From positions 39,994,863-40,058,862 of the forward strand of contig OX243816.1 of assembly GCA_945859605.1 (NCBI GenBank): a DNA stretch of 64,000 bases, given 5' to 3'. Within the stretch, counting starts at the first letter, position 1; each line of letters starts with the position of its first letter. Both the position numbers and the translations under genes were made by a program. Source of the stretch: Lumbricus rubellus (taxonomy: Eukaryota > Annelida > Clitellata > Crassiclitellata > Lumbricidae). Under the pieces are notes generated by a model. The model saw only the letters and a list, made by a program, of their open reading frames with translations. It searched no databases and was not told the DNA's origin. Below, piece after piece: positions 46,605 through 56,988 of this stretch.

Positions 46605-49060
46605 TTTCTGAAACTAGGCCTACCGGTTACTGCACAGCAAAAGGGCCAGCTGTACACAATCAGACGGCCCGCATAAAAGTCATGCTCAACGGTCAGAGCT
46701 CCTTCATAAACATGGAATGTGACTACGTGAATTGCGTTCGATGTCCCTGTTGGCCTGCTGATGCTCAAGATTTCATCGATCGGTTGAAACCAAGCGGTTG
46801 GCCAGCATTCAGTCTGATACAAGAGGTAAGAGAGGTCGGGTGCCATATCGTTCCGGTTGCTCATCCAGACTGTAGACCCATAGACACCGAACAGTGGCGA
46901 TTTTCCTTTTCAAGGGCCGAGGTTATCTTAGTTCGTAGCTGGACTAAGAATCAGCAAATCGTCTATCATCTGTTACGCTACTTCATAAAGAACACTATCG
47001 GACCGGACAATGAAATCATTTCAATTTATCACCTGAAAACAATCATGCTATGGAAATGTGAAGAACAAGATAACACGTTCTGGAACGAATCGCAACTTCT
47101 TGGAATAGTCAGTCGTCTGATATCTTGTCTCGTGCAGCATTTGAATAACCAAAGACTTCGGCATTATTTTATTGCAAGATGCAACCTGTTTGAGTATCGT
47201 AAAGTTAGAAACAACCGGACACAATGTGAGCAGCTTACGCTTACGCTGATTCCGTTTACAGCGGTTGAGAGACTGGTCGACTGGTTTCTGGAGAACTACT
47301 TAGTAGCTGCTTATGAACAAATTCCTCAACGTCAAATCACTCGACACATGGAAAACCTTAGAAACATAACTCACCTAATTAGAAGAGCGATCAGTCGCGA
47401 TCAAAGAAAGCAGCGATTAGAAGAACTTCGCATGAAATATCTTGAGTTATACAATCACAGCGAAGTTCACAGAGGTAAACATGATTTTGAGTTTTGCGTT
47501 CATTTTCTCATGGTGGAAATTTTGCCAAAAGGTTTAACGCACAGTCCAGACATGTTTCAGATGTACCTACATGAGCTTCCACAAATTGATTTCAGACTGG
47601 CTAGGTTTTTCCGGGGGTTTTGGTATCTACTTCTGGCTCAGGAGCTTCCGAAATTGGACTCTGTGTATATATGTTCTCAACTCATCATCAGCATAACTTT
47701 GGACTTGATAGGAATTCCAAATGCCACTGCATACGCTGGTCTTTTTGGTGGTTTTCAAGACGACAGTTCCGAGTCCTACTTCATTCATTCATTCATTCAT
47801 TCCGAAAACTTATATACTTACTTCAACAAAGCCATTTGGTTACTTCGAATCCAAAAGAAGGAAAGAGCAGAAGCAAGGCTACTGCTTGCATTGTCGAAGG
47901 TATGTCTAGTGAAGTCTATAGAAAATCACGGCGAACTGTCCATGGTGTACGTCGCAGCCACTGCATATCTGGCTATCATGCTTTATAGTGAAAAACAGTT
48001 TGAAGAAACTCTGGGCTTTTGCTCGTCCGCAACTTCAAAGATATCGGCACATCAGATTAGCGACTGTTGTAGAGTTGAATTGCAACTCTTACCGGATTGT
48101 GACGACATTTCCGCTGCTTCGGGATTCGCAATTCTTTATGAATACATCAGAAGAAATATCTCAACACAAACTTACGACCCACACTCGACTTCAAACGACC
48201 TGACGCCAACTTTGCTGGTATATTTTGTGTGCGCTAAAGCTTGTATAAGATGCCAGGAAGACTCCGCTTATTCGCTAATACTTCGCTTAGTGCGGCTATG
48301 CCACAGTTTTCTGACAAAGAATTGTCCGAAAGCATTGCTGTCTACGTGCGATTTCTGCCTGTATGGTTTCATGCTCAGCGACTTAAGGAAGTCAAAACTG
48401 TGCTCGTCGGTTTCTGAAAGACATCCTTGGCGTTATTCTTATCCTGCAAAACGAACTATCGTCTATTCTCGACGTGAAGTCAGGGACGTCAGCTCATGCG
48501 ACAGGTCGTTCATACATAATATGACAGTTGTCAAGCAGTGCTATTCGTTTGAAAACTTGATTAACCGACAGCAATTGATCGACATGTACATTGAATTGAG
48601 TCTGTCTCAACTGACGGAAGAATATCGTGCAATGAACCATTACAAACGGGGAGAATACGATTCAGCGTTGAGGATATGCTGCGAACACTTGAATGCACAA
48701 AACGATTTGAGCGTCATATGTTCGAAGCCATTCAATCTGTTCTTAGACGATGATCTTGCGAAGGTCATAGATGGCAAATCTCGTTCAGACGTCACAGATG
48801 TGTCTTATGGATTTTTTCTTCTTTATTTGAAGATACGCTGTTTGTTGAAACTCCTGGGACCAGGAAGCGAGATTGCACGAGGTATTATAGAACTGACCTT
48901 AAGGCAGAAATTCATAGTAAGGATGAATGGAGAGGATCGCATTGAAGTTGATATTGCACGCATCATTCACCAAAGGATTCGAACACTTCGTACTGACTTA
49001 ATCATACATGGAGATGAGCGCGTCAGCGTTAAAGAAGGAGGGTCGTATACAACTTACTTT
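46605..49060 (+). CDS. cGAS-like/Mab-21 protein, gene 4, exon 2
   Basis: The acceptor CTTTTTCAG ends at 46604; phase 1. Complete protein 987 aa. It has KGPA, CVRCPCWP, WRFSFSRAE, YHLKTIMLW and the TPR-like helix EYRAMNHYKRGEYDSAL. A 42-bp in-frame insertion (47783-47824), bounded by 6-bp direct repeats TACTTC, adds 14 residues (FIHSFIHSENLYTY) in a helical region that is uninterrupted in the other copies. The exon ends at the conserved TTT|GTAAGT (49060/49061). Unspliced translation would run to 49279, but those residues have no counterpart elsewhere. Confidence 0.87.
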
Positions 49061-50718
49061 GTAAGTCTAAAACAGCCATATGTTAAAAATTGGATTTCGT
49101 ACTCGAGGACAACGTCTGTGGGAAAGCATAATAAAATAGGTAAATGCTCGATGGCGAGCGACGTTGAGAAGGAATACGCTAATTTTTTTCGATATAAGTC
49201 GCCTGCTGTGCCTTCCTTCCTTCCTGTCAACGTTTCTTGCATATTCCTATTCCACTCTACTCCATTGCCCTTCATGTAGTTTGTCTCTTCAGATAAATAT
49301 TATTAAGTATTCATGTCCAGTTATTTCGAAGCTGATTTTGACACATAAGTCTACAACTTTTGCACACGTGTCAGGCACTTATTGGAGTTCCATTTCCAAG
49401 CAGATTGATCTTAAAATCAGCCAGAAATCCAAGTAAGAGGTCTCATTTAGTCGGTAATTGCGATAAGGTGTAAGCTTAGTGATGAATCAAAATGTGTGCT
49501 TAAATAAATCACTCACGCAGATGTTTTTCCACTCATTACCTTTATTCTTTATTGTTTAGTTAAGCGCTTGATCTACCTAATTTAGTTAAGAACTTTTAAG
49601 TAATTGTATTAATTCACGTCATACCTATAGGTACAATTGTCTGTCGTTGCATCTTTATGTATTAGGCCTACCGTACTTGTGCATAGGCCTATAATAGGTC
49701 TCCCCATTTAGCTGGGTCAGTGATCCCATCAGGGCCTATCTTTGTGGCCTGCCACCTTCCCCATTGGCAGTGTGATTTGTGATTGGTTGGTTACATAAAT
49801 TACGACTAAATAAATAATTTATTTATTGATCGAATAATCAGTTTTTATTGATTATTTAAACGCTTAATGCCTGAAGTCAAGTGCCAAGCGACGCATTATG
49901 AAATGGCGTCATTTTAACTCTTGTGTTCACTGAACAGTAGGGTTACACTATTTTTCCGAAAAATATTAGGTCTGCTACTAGCGTAACCGCGAAAATAATT
50001 ATGTTAGTGGCGTCACTACAGCAAGTAAAATGCCCTGGGAAAATTTTCCCTGGTCGTTGTTCTGCCACAAGACTGCCAGGCTATTAAATGTCCCTACCAT
50101 GAATTTATTAGTGGCATATGCTTAAATCGCTTCTTGTGCAGCGCCCTGACCATGACTTGGTTACAAACTTATAACAAAGTCTGTCCATGAATCAACTCCA
50201 ATGTTCTTAAACAGTAAAACAGTACACACAAATATATACTTCAACGCTGGACTGGAATATTAAAAGACCTGTTGATATTGGAAAAAAGAAAGAGCAAATT
50301 AGTAATAGACGAATTTTGATTCATTGAACATGACGCGTTTTATGTGTCCTTTTGTGGTCTCCTGTAAGGCTGGGGTTCCAACAGTTTTACTGAACTGGGC
50401 ATCGGCAATCCACTACGTCTTGTTAATCCGGTTCTGGTTGTCGTATACAGTAGTAGTAGTACTTGTTGCAGTAATGCTCTAGCGGGAGTAGCAGTTGTGG
50501 TAGTTGTAGTTATTGTTGTAGTAGTTATAGTTGTAATTGCTGGTTGTGGCAGTTGTAGTAGCAGTAATTATAGATTGCGGATGTAGCCTAGTGAACCATT
50601 GTGGTTATCATCAACTTTTATCTCCATGTAATGCTATCAACTTATCACTAATTATGATACAGAGTGGATTTTTTAGCGTTTTGTGAGAAGTTTATTTATT
50701 AAAGCTATTTTTTTTACA
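49061..50718. other. Gene 4 intron 2
   Basis: Noncoding. Contains the fourth homologous triplet tract (about 50,445-50,580, GTAGTAGT and GTTGTAGT units) just before exon 3. A duplicated stretch at about 50,620-50,660 and 50,940-50,985 shares ATGTAATGCTATCAACTTAT and spans exon 3. Confidence 0.55.
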
Positions 50719-50772
50719 GATTGATCCGCAAAGTCCTGATCTGATTGGTACGACAAAGATGGCTGCTATATG
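50719..50772 (+). CDS. cGAS-like/Mab-21 protein, gene 4, exon 3
   Basis: Terminal exon after the acceptor TTTTTTTTACAG (ends 50718), phase 0. It encodes 17 residues starting I-D-P-Q-S-P-D-L-I-G-T-T-K and reaching TGA eight codons earlier than in genes 1 and 2. The core peptide is intact, so the early stop trims only the variable end. Confidence 0.75.
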
Positions 50773-51387
50773 AATTCCTCTTATATGGAATCTGGTTAAC
50801 CTCTCGCACATTGATACGAATACGACATGTCTGAAGTTCTTTTCATTGCATTTCAGCTAATCACTATTACTTCGAAAAATACTAAGCTTTGCTGCAAACG
50901 GAATAACAGCCTATAACAAGACTTATCGCCAACGCCTTATCTTCATGTAATGCTATCAACTTATCACTAGTTATGACACAGAGTGGTTTTTTAGCAAGTC
51001 TAACTGTGACTGTAAATAATTTTCAGTCAGACTTAATTAGAAACAAATTCTAAGAGTGGTTCGCAGGAAACTGTTGATTGAAATGCGGTTATGCAAAAGT
51101 ATAATGTACGCAAACTGTGTAACTTTCTTATTCAGTTACTGCTACATTATATATCCACTGTGACAGTTGGAAAGGAGTAGCTTTCTTTACTGCTTTCAAC
51201 CATTTAAAGAGCTAACCTGGCTACGATTTGTTAATTTAGAGATTTGTTGAATATGACGCGTTTATTATTATTAAGTTGGGCGAAGTTTGATATTATTTAA
51301 GCAGCATACAGTGGGTCTTTGTCTGCCTTCTATTAAAGAGGATCTACTTAATTAACGCTAACAATTGCAATAACGAATGAGCAATTC
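50773..51387. other. Spacer after gene 4
   Basis: Noncoding, with pieces paralogous to the spacers after genes 1 to 3. No gene seen. Confidence 0.5.
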
Positions 51388-51690
51388 ATGACGAGGCGGT
51401 TCGAATAGCGGTTGGCCTCCGTCTGAGCTCGGTCATCTGTCACCCACATAGCTGCCCGTGTGGCACTCTTGTGACCGCTGCAGGTCGTCAGACCTGACAT
51501 GCGGTCCTGATTCCTGAATGACATACCCAGTCCTGCAGGGGTCTCGATCAGGCGGGCATTCCAGCAGTTAAGGAACTCCTTGGGCTGTTAAGGTCGGATG
51601 GTTAAAATACCAGACGGCCTTACATTGATTCCATGGCGCTCAGGTCGTTGTTTGATTTGGGACGTCATAGGTGCAGACACTGACTACCTC
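51388..51690 (+). mobile_element. RLE-type LINE fragment E
   Basis: Frame-broken stretch homologous to LINE A/D between the VRVAVGLRLG-like block and the endonuclease signature (IPDGLTLIPWRSGRCLIWDV near 51,604-51,665). Truncated on both sides and fused directly to a CR1-like LINE. The open frame beginning at 51,598 therefore joins two unrelated retroelements. Confidence 0.75.
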
Positions 51691-53215
51691 TGTTCTTGCC
51701 ACAAACTCCAATTAATTATTCACCTTGAGGATCCATCTCTTCCTTCATCTACTCGTTTCCTCTACCTCCTCTCACAGTTTGGCCTCCGTCAGCACGTCGC
51801 CGAGGCCACACACCGAGATGGAGGCTGGCTTGACCTCGTCATTACCTCAGACGATGATCGGGTCGAAGATCTTCAGATCCTTCCACCTTCAATCTCCGAT
51901 CATTCGTATCTCCAATTCACACTCCCTTCCATCCATCTTCAACCTATTCACTCCGTTCGGAAGTTGCGGGGGTGGAAATCGTTTGATGCCAAGGCGTTCA
52001 GCGCTGCCATCCGCAACTCAATCCTCTCGTCGCCTCAAGAGACGCTCGATGCTTATACAGTCGATCAACTGTTCGACCTCTACACCTCCACTACGACAAA
52101 CCTGCTCGACAAGATGCTACGTACATGTAGTCGCAGCGTTAAGACTCGTGTTCGACCGCTGGCAGTCTGGTACGACGGAGAATGTCATCAGTCACGCCGC
52201 CGCGCCCGTTGCGCTGAGAGACAGTACCGCCGCTCCAAAGATCCAAGTGACCATCTTGCTTGGATCAAAAAGTTGCGTGCCCTTCATCATCTCTACCACG
52301 ACAAAGAGGCCGCCTACTGGGAACAGCTCGTCTCCCGAAATGACAACAATCCAAAGCGCCTTTGGTCATCCATCTCAGGACTACTCGGTCGACCATCACG
52401 GCCAGCGGAGACACCTGCCTTTACTGCCAACGACTTCCTTGACGTGCTCAACGCCAAGACCGACCGTCTTCGTGCGTCTACTGCCAACGCTCCTCCTCCT
52501 CCTACGTTCTCATCAACGACGTCAGTCTTCGACGGTTTCAGATCCATCGTGGATTCTGATCTTCGTTCAGTTTTTTCATGTGTAAATTTGAAATCAGGTG
52601 AATTAGACCCTCTACCTCCTTTTATTATTTGTGACATTCTTGATGACATTGCTGTATTCTTTGTGTATCTGTTTAACAGGTCACTTGCTGAGGGCTGCAT
52701 TCCTGCCTCGCAAAAACGGGCCTTGGTCTTTCCTGCACTCAAGAAGCCCAATCTTGACCCTAGTCTCAGTCAAAACTATCGCCCAATCTCAAACCTATCT
52801 TTTCTGTCTAAGACTCTTGAAAGACTTGTATCAATGCAACTTCTTCCCTATCTTGAGCAATCGGGACTCCTTCCATCCCACCAGTCTGGCTACAGGGCTA
52901 ATCACTCTACGGAAACAGCCCTCCTTTCCATGCTTTCTGATATTTACTCTGCTGTTGACAAGTCTCAAGTCACTCTTTTGGCTCTCTTCGATGTCTCTGC
53001 AGCCTTTGACATGGTTGAACATGAGATTCTCTTGCAACGACTTGAAACATCTTGCGGACTCAAGGGTTCTCCTCTCCTTTGGTTTCGGTCCTACCTGTCT
53101 GAACGCACCCAAATGATCATCTCTGGTGACTCTAGGACTCAGTGGGTCCCTGTTGTCTTGGGTGTTCCTCAGGGTTCTGTCCTAGGCCCACTCCTTTTCA
53201 TCCTTTACACGGCTG
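51691..53215 (+). pseudogene. CR1-like LINE ORF2 fragment (EEP end plus RT)
   Basis: Long open region with, in order, the tail of an endonuclease/exonuclease domain (GWLDLVIT, then SDHSYLQF), a linker with RRRARCAERQYRR, and RT motifs NYRPISNLSFLSKTLERLV, ALFDVSAAFDMVEH (catalytic Asp) and GVPQGSVLGPLLFILYTA. It stops just before the expected YADD motif, at a junction with a minisatellite, so it is not active. Open across about 500 codons, hence young. Confidence 0.85.
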
Positions 53216-53255
53216 GCAATACCTCTCTTTTCCCTGGCAGTAGAACAGGAAGAAG

Positions 53256-53385
53256 GCATTTGACTCATTTGACCAGTACAGCCTTGACCTTCGCCCATTT
53301 GACCAGTACAGCCTTGACCTTCGCCCATTTGACCAATATAGCCTTCAGTTTCGTCCATTTGACCAATACAGCCTTAAAAATTGAG
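53256..53385. repeat. 30-bp minisatellite
   Basis: About four to five copies of a 30-bp unit CATTTGACCAGTACAGCCTT... between the CR1-like LINE and the viral element. The period is a multiple of three, so it extends the LINE frame artificially. Confidence 0.9.
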
Positions 53386-53429
53386 TGCCCGCACAGTTTG
53401 ACCAATACTAGCCTTACTTTTTCAAATTC

Positions 53430-53792
53430 ATGGAATATCCAACTCGGCTTAAGGACGAGATATTCCAATATAAAATGGTTTACCCGGAGAAAACTAAAAC
53501 TGAATTACGAAAAATCGCCAGGCAGCTCGGCTTGGTTGCATATACAACAAGACTGCTGAGATCGGAGTTGATTGTTGTAATTGACGTCCACAACCGCGAA
53601 TGCTACGACGATGAATGCCCATGCAAGTATCCACGGCCGGATCGTCAACAAGGGCCACGCGAGACCATCGTCGTTCGTCGTCCGCGCAATGGCAACTCAC
53701 CCCCGTGTGATGTTAGTTTGATCGACAACGAGATCATCGTCGTTAATTGTCAATGCAATGGCAACTCATGCCTGTGTGATGTAAGAGCATGA
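53430..53792 (+). CDS. Small SAP/Rho-N-like protein, putative viral element gene
   Basis: A 120-residue frame. Residues about 22-52 (KTKTELRKIARQLGLV... then RLLRSELIVVI) have the helix-turn-helix spacing of SAP/Rho-N DNA-binding motifs, which several large DNA viruses and Polinton-like elements encode. The C-terminal part contains an internal duplication of about 17 residues (RNGNSPPCDV and CNGNSCLCDV), mirrored in the DNA at 53,665-53,725 and 53,728-53,785. Whether it belongs to the viral element on its right or is a chance frame is not settled. Confidence 0.45.
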   Translation: MEYPTRLKDEIFQYKMVYPEKTKTELRKIARQLGLVAYTTRLLRSELIVVIDVHNRECYDDECPCKYPRPDRQQGPRETIVVRRPRNGNSPPCDVSLIDNEIIVVNCQCNGNSCLCDVRA

Positions 53793-54064
53793 GTGAACTA
53801 CGACGTAGATACGGGATTACAATATCGCAAACGATTTTACACCGTTGGTTTATAATCGTCTTTGGATCAATCGAATTATTGCAGCTATAGTAGAGGTTCA
53901 GTTTTTGGGAACACCGCGTAAAAAGTGTGTCATGCCACAAATTTAATTCGTTGGAACGTTTTTGATTCGACTTCTCGTGATGGAAATTTCCCGCAGTATT
54001 GACGATGTGCTATTAGGCCCACAGTCTTTTCATTCACTTTCGTTATCGATATCAAACACGACAT

Positions 54065-54375
54065 AGGCTATTTTTCATAGTCGTCTCTTCATCATCGTAG
54101 TCATCATCATCATCATCATCAACCCGATTTGTCGTCGTCATCTTCAACATCATCACCGCCACCACCACCGCCGCCACCACCACCACCACCGCCGCCACCA
54201 CCACCACCACCATCGTCATCATCATCATAGTCGACATCATCATCAACATCATCATCATCATAGTCGTCTCTTCATCATCGTAGTCATCATCATCATCATC
54301 ATCAACCCGATTTGTCGTCGTCATCTCTTCATCATCGTCGCCACCACCACCACCATCATCATCAACAACATCATC
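54065..54375. repeat. CAT/CAC triplet tract with duplicated block
   Basis: (CAT)n and (CAC)n with a repeated block CATAGTCGTCTCTTCATCAT (near 54,077 and 54,258) followed by AACCCGATTTGTCGTCG. The Asp/Met/Val-rich minus frame is an artefact. Confidence 0.9.
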
Positions 54376-54695
54376 ATCGTTCTCGTTGGTAGGAGAGAGA
54401 GACGGTCAAGCTCTGTACAAAATTTCGCAGATCGGCATTCAGTAGAAAATGTTTCGTGTCACGCCTCAGTCGAATAGATTTCAAAAACGTCCCTGTCACG
54501 TTTTATCGAAAAGTGTGACGGGTCCCGCGGTCACACGGTATCTAGTTATAGTCTGACGTCATAGGACCGCCCTCCCGCCATAGCCACTCACAGTCAAGTG
54601 ATAGAACGCAATAATGGTGGGATTTACCAGTTTCGATATTAATTATCACAAGTAGTAGGGAATGTTGGAGTCTGGCGTATTTTGTCAAAATCGTT

Positions 54696-55565
54696 TCACA
54701 ATGTTACCAAGTCTTCATTTTCGATCCACGAGTTGAACGAGTCTGGGTAGCCCAACCACTTCACGAGACATTTCTTCCCGCGTTTCCTAATCACTTTTTC
54801 GATTCTAAATATTTCTTGAGTCGTTTTCTGCAGCTCCTGTTCATAGAATGAGCCTTGTATTTCCTCAGAATTAGAATCAGTAATCTTGTAAGTTGGTGGA
54901 TCTGTATATTGAACCTGAGATACTACAAAAACCTCCTCTGTCCATCTAGGTATATATCCTTTGTCAAAAATGTTCTTCTTCTTAGTTATTCTGACTCGAT
55001 CGCCGATTGAAAACTTTGGTATAATAGGCTCTGAAATCTCGTCGCCGTATAAATTCAAAAATACTGTCTTTTCGTTCACTTTCAAACTAGCCTTGGCGGG
55101 AGTCATTTTGATCGAAGAATGTCTCGTGTCATTATAATTACTAACCATCTCATCTAATACATCGATATATCTTCTAGTTGAATTAGCTGTGAAGTACTTG
55201 AACATTTTATCTTTCATCGAACGCACCCATCTTTCTACGATACAACTTTTGCCCTCGTTCTCGGTAGAGTACAACTCAACCAAATTCTTTACATTTTTAT
55301 TATAAAATTCTTTTCCTTTGTCGCACCAAACTTTGACTGGCTGTCGACCACCCCCGAGTATCTTCACGAACCCATCGGCTGTAGACTTCCCACTCTTGTC
55401 ATGTAATGGAACGATCCACCCATACTTGGAAAACACATCTATAACGGTCAATAGAAATTTCACGCCATCATTATCTCTAGCGAAAGCCTGCATGTCGATT
55501 AGATCAGCAGCCCAAATCTGGTCAATCCCGCCAACACGGACCCGCCTCGTCCTAAAATTTCTCAC
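54696..55565 (-). CDS. Chromodomain retroviral-type integrase (Polinton/adintovirus-like)
   Basis: RVE-fold DDE integrase that would insert the element into host DNA. Catalytic residues are visible: Asp in WAADLIDM, Asp in VWCDKGKEF, and Glu in CIVERWVRSMKDK. A C-terminal chromodomain (IFRIEKVIRKRGKKCLVKWLGYP, then W) may target chromatin. The listed start is only the first Met: the frame is open upstream through an ELHKPVVRNF segment typical of these integrases, to about 55,640. There it overlaps the end of the PLA2-like gene in the minus-one frame at a T-TTA-AAA run. It is the first of two minus-strand genes, divergent from the capsid block. Intact. Confidence 0.92.
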   Translation of the reverse strand: MRNFRTRRVRVGGIDQIWAADLIDMQAFARDNDGVKFLLTVIDVFSKYGWIVPLHDKSGKSTADGFVKILGGGRQPVKVWCDKGKEFYNKNVKNLVELYSTENEGKSCIVERWVRSMKDKMFKYFTANSTRRYIDVLDEMVSNYNDTRHSSIKMTPAKASLKVNEKTVFLNLYGDEISEPIIPKFSIGDRVRITKKKNIFDKGYIPRWTEEVFVVSQVQYTDPPTYKITDSNSEEIQGSFYEQELQKTTQEIFRIEKVIRKRGKKCLVKWLGYPDSFNSWIENEDLVTL

Positions 55566-55624
55566 TACTGGTTTGTGTAATTCATTCGCTAATTGATTAG
55601 TCCATTTCAGGTCCTGCTGTAATT

Positions 55625-56107
55625 CTAGGCTTTTTTTAAACCCAGCCCGAGGCTCGTTTTAGCGGATAAAATAGGTTTTACTATCGCCCTCTCTACGCGT
55701 TCCCGCAGACTTGGATTAGGTATATTATTCAACTGGTTTATCATTGCTCTATCAGCGACATTCCTAGAAGCCGTATCAGTGTGTTGATTGTATGCCAGGT
55801 CGTGAATATATGCCGCGCTATCTACCCTGTTTATAGGTTTGCTCCAATCTTTGGGGGTTTCGTTGGGATTCAGACGCAAATCTAGTCTAGTACCGGGGCC
55901 AGTAAACTGATGGCCTGGCAAATGTACCTCACCAGCAAACTTGGCCCAAGGTAATTTAATGTTGCTAGTGGCAGCGTTCAGTGAACTAACTAGATCCCCA
56001 CCTTGCGCAACAGCGGACGCCTTCACGAATTGAGTTTTTGTTTTCCCGCATACGACGCAAACACCTCTGAGCATCGATCTCCCATTATTAGCCACGGCGT
56101 TCTGCAC
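55625..56107 (-). CDS. Zinc-ribbon/phospholipase A2-like virion protein
   Basis: The C-terminal two thirds match the parvovirus VP1-type PLA2 fold: PGHQFTGPGTRLDL (calcium loop) and SAAYIHDLAYN (His-Asp catalytic pair). In this virus group the domain is thought to act on membranes during entry; that is family knowledge, not shown here. Near the N-terminus CVVCGKTKTQF is one half of a zinc ribbon. The other half (M-Y-C-V-K-C) begins at an ATG at 56149 in a different frame, separated by a run of seven A (element strand) at about 56,125-56,131. The listed start is internal, and the gene is frameshifted or the run is miscounted. Confidence 0.85.
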   Translation of the reverse strand: MQNAVANNGRSMLRGVCVVCGKTKTQFVKASAVAQGGDLVSSLNAATSNIKLPWAKFAGEVHLPGHQFTGPGTRLDLRLNPNETPKDWSKPINRVDSAAYIHDLAYNQHTDTASRNVADRAMINQLNNIPNPSLRERVERAIVKPILSAKTSLGLGLKKA

Positions 56108-56149
56108 ATCTGTCGTCTGGGTCTGTTTTTTTACATTTTACGCAATACA

Positions 56150-56178
56150 TTTCGTTTTTAATAATATATATTTTTTAA
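56150..56178. promoter_or_regulatory. AT-rich bidirectional start region
   Basis: Only about 29 bp, nearly all A/T, separate the divergent PLA2-like and ATPase start codons. The other element genes also have an A/T-only leader ending in (T)AAAA directly at the ATG. It probably contains both transcription starts; exact boxes cannot be defined from one copy. Confidence 0.4.
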
Positions 56179-56967
56179 ATGGAGATTAGAGATATGAGTT
56201 GGGGCACAGCGCTCTCGAAAAGATTCAACAATCCGTTGTTACCCAGAAGCATACGCGGTTTGATAGTTGGGAAATCGGCGTGTGGAAAAACGACGCTTCT
56301 TCTCAATCTTTTACTCAAGCCAGACTGGTTGGATTATAATAACTTGCAGGTATTCGGTACTTCTCTGTTTCAACCGGAATATCGCATTATTAAAAAAGCA
56401 TACGAAGAAAAATTGCCGAAAGAAGCGATCGTTCGGCTGTTTGAGCACCGAGATGAAATCGTGGGCCTAAATGCGTCGCCAGACTTCGTTATGGAGGAAA
56501 TGGCAAAAAACTTGGAAGCTAAATCTGATATAATTGCTAAGTTCTTTGAGAGCGCCGAAGATGTGCCAGACCCGAGAGATCTGAGCGCCGAAAAGAAGAA
56601 CCTGATGATATTCGATGATCTTCAATTGGAAAAACAAAACAAATGCGAAACGTATTATAATCGGGGGAGGCATAGCAATGTAGATTGTTTTTACCTCGCC
56701 CAGAATTATTTCAAATTACCGCGCCAAACAATCAGAGAAAATGCAAACTTTATTTGCCTGTTCAAACAAGACCTGAAAAATTGTAATCATATTTACAACG
56801 ATCACGTGAGTACAGACATGGCGAAAGATGAATTTAGAAAACTATGCAAAACGGTATGGGAACAACCTCATGGATTCGTGGTTTTAGACCTGACTAGCGA
56901 CAAGTACAATGGTAAATACCGATGCGGGCTCGACGAATTTTATATAATCGAGGATCCGCCATTGTAA
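56179..56967 (+). CDS. FtsK/HerA-type genome-packaging ATPase
   Basis: 262 residues. Walker A GLIVGKSACGKTTLL near residues 29-43 and Walker B NLMIFDDLQ near 139-147, followed by the helix RGRHSNVDCFYLAQNYFKLP and a sensor-like segment. This is the A32-like packaging ATPase shared by Polintons, adintoviruses and related double-jelly-roll viruses; it pumps the genome into capsids. First gene of the plus-strand virion block; the penton-like gene follows after 21 bp. ATG directly after an A/T leader. Intact. Confidence 0.93.
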   Translation: MEIRDMSWGTALSKRFNNPLLPRSIRGLIVGKSACGKTTLLLNLLLKPDWLDYNNLQVFGTSLFQPEYRIIKKAYEEKLPKEAIVRLFEHRDEIVGLNASPDFVMEEMAKNLEAKSDIIAKFFESAEDVPDPRDLSAEKKNLMIFDDLQLEKQNKCETYYNRGRHSNVDCFYLAQNYFKLPRQTIRENANFICLFKQDLKNCNHIYNDHVSTDMAKDEFRKLCKTVWEQPHGFVVLDLTSDKYNGKYRCGLDEFYIIEDPPL

Positions 56968-56988
56968 AAATTGTATTGTATAGTAAAA

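Noticed and set aside
49061..49279. 73-residue C-terminal extension of gene 4 exon 2
   Set aside because: Intronic run-on after the conserved donor; unlike any paralogue.
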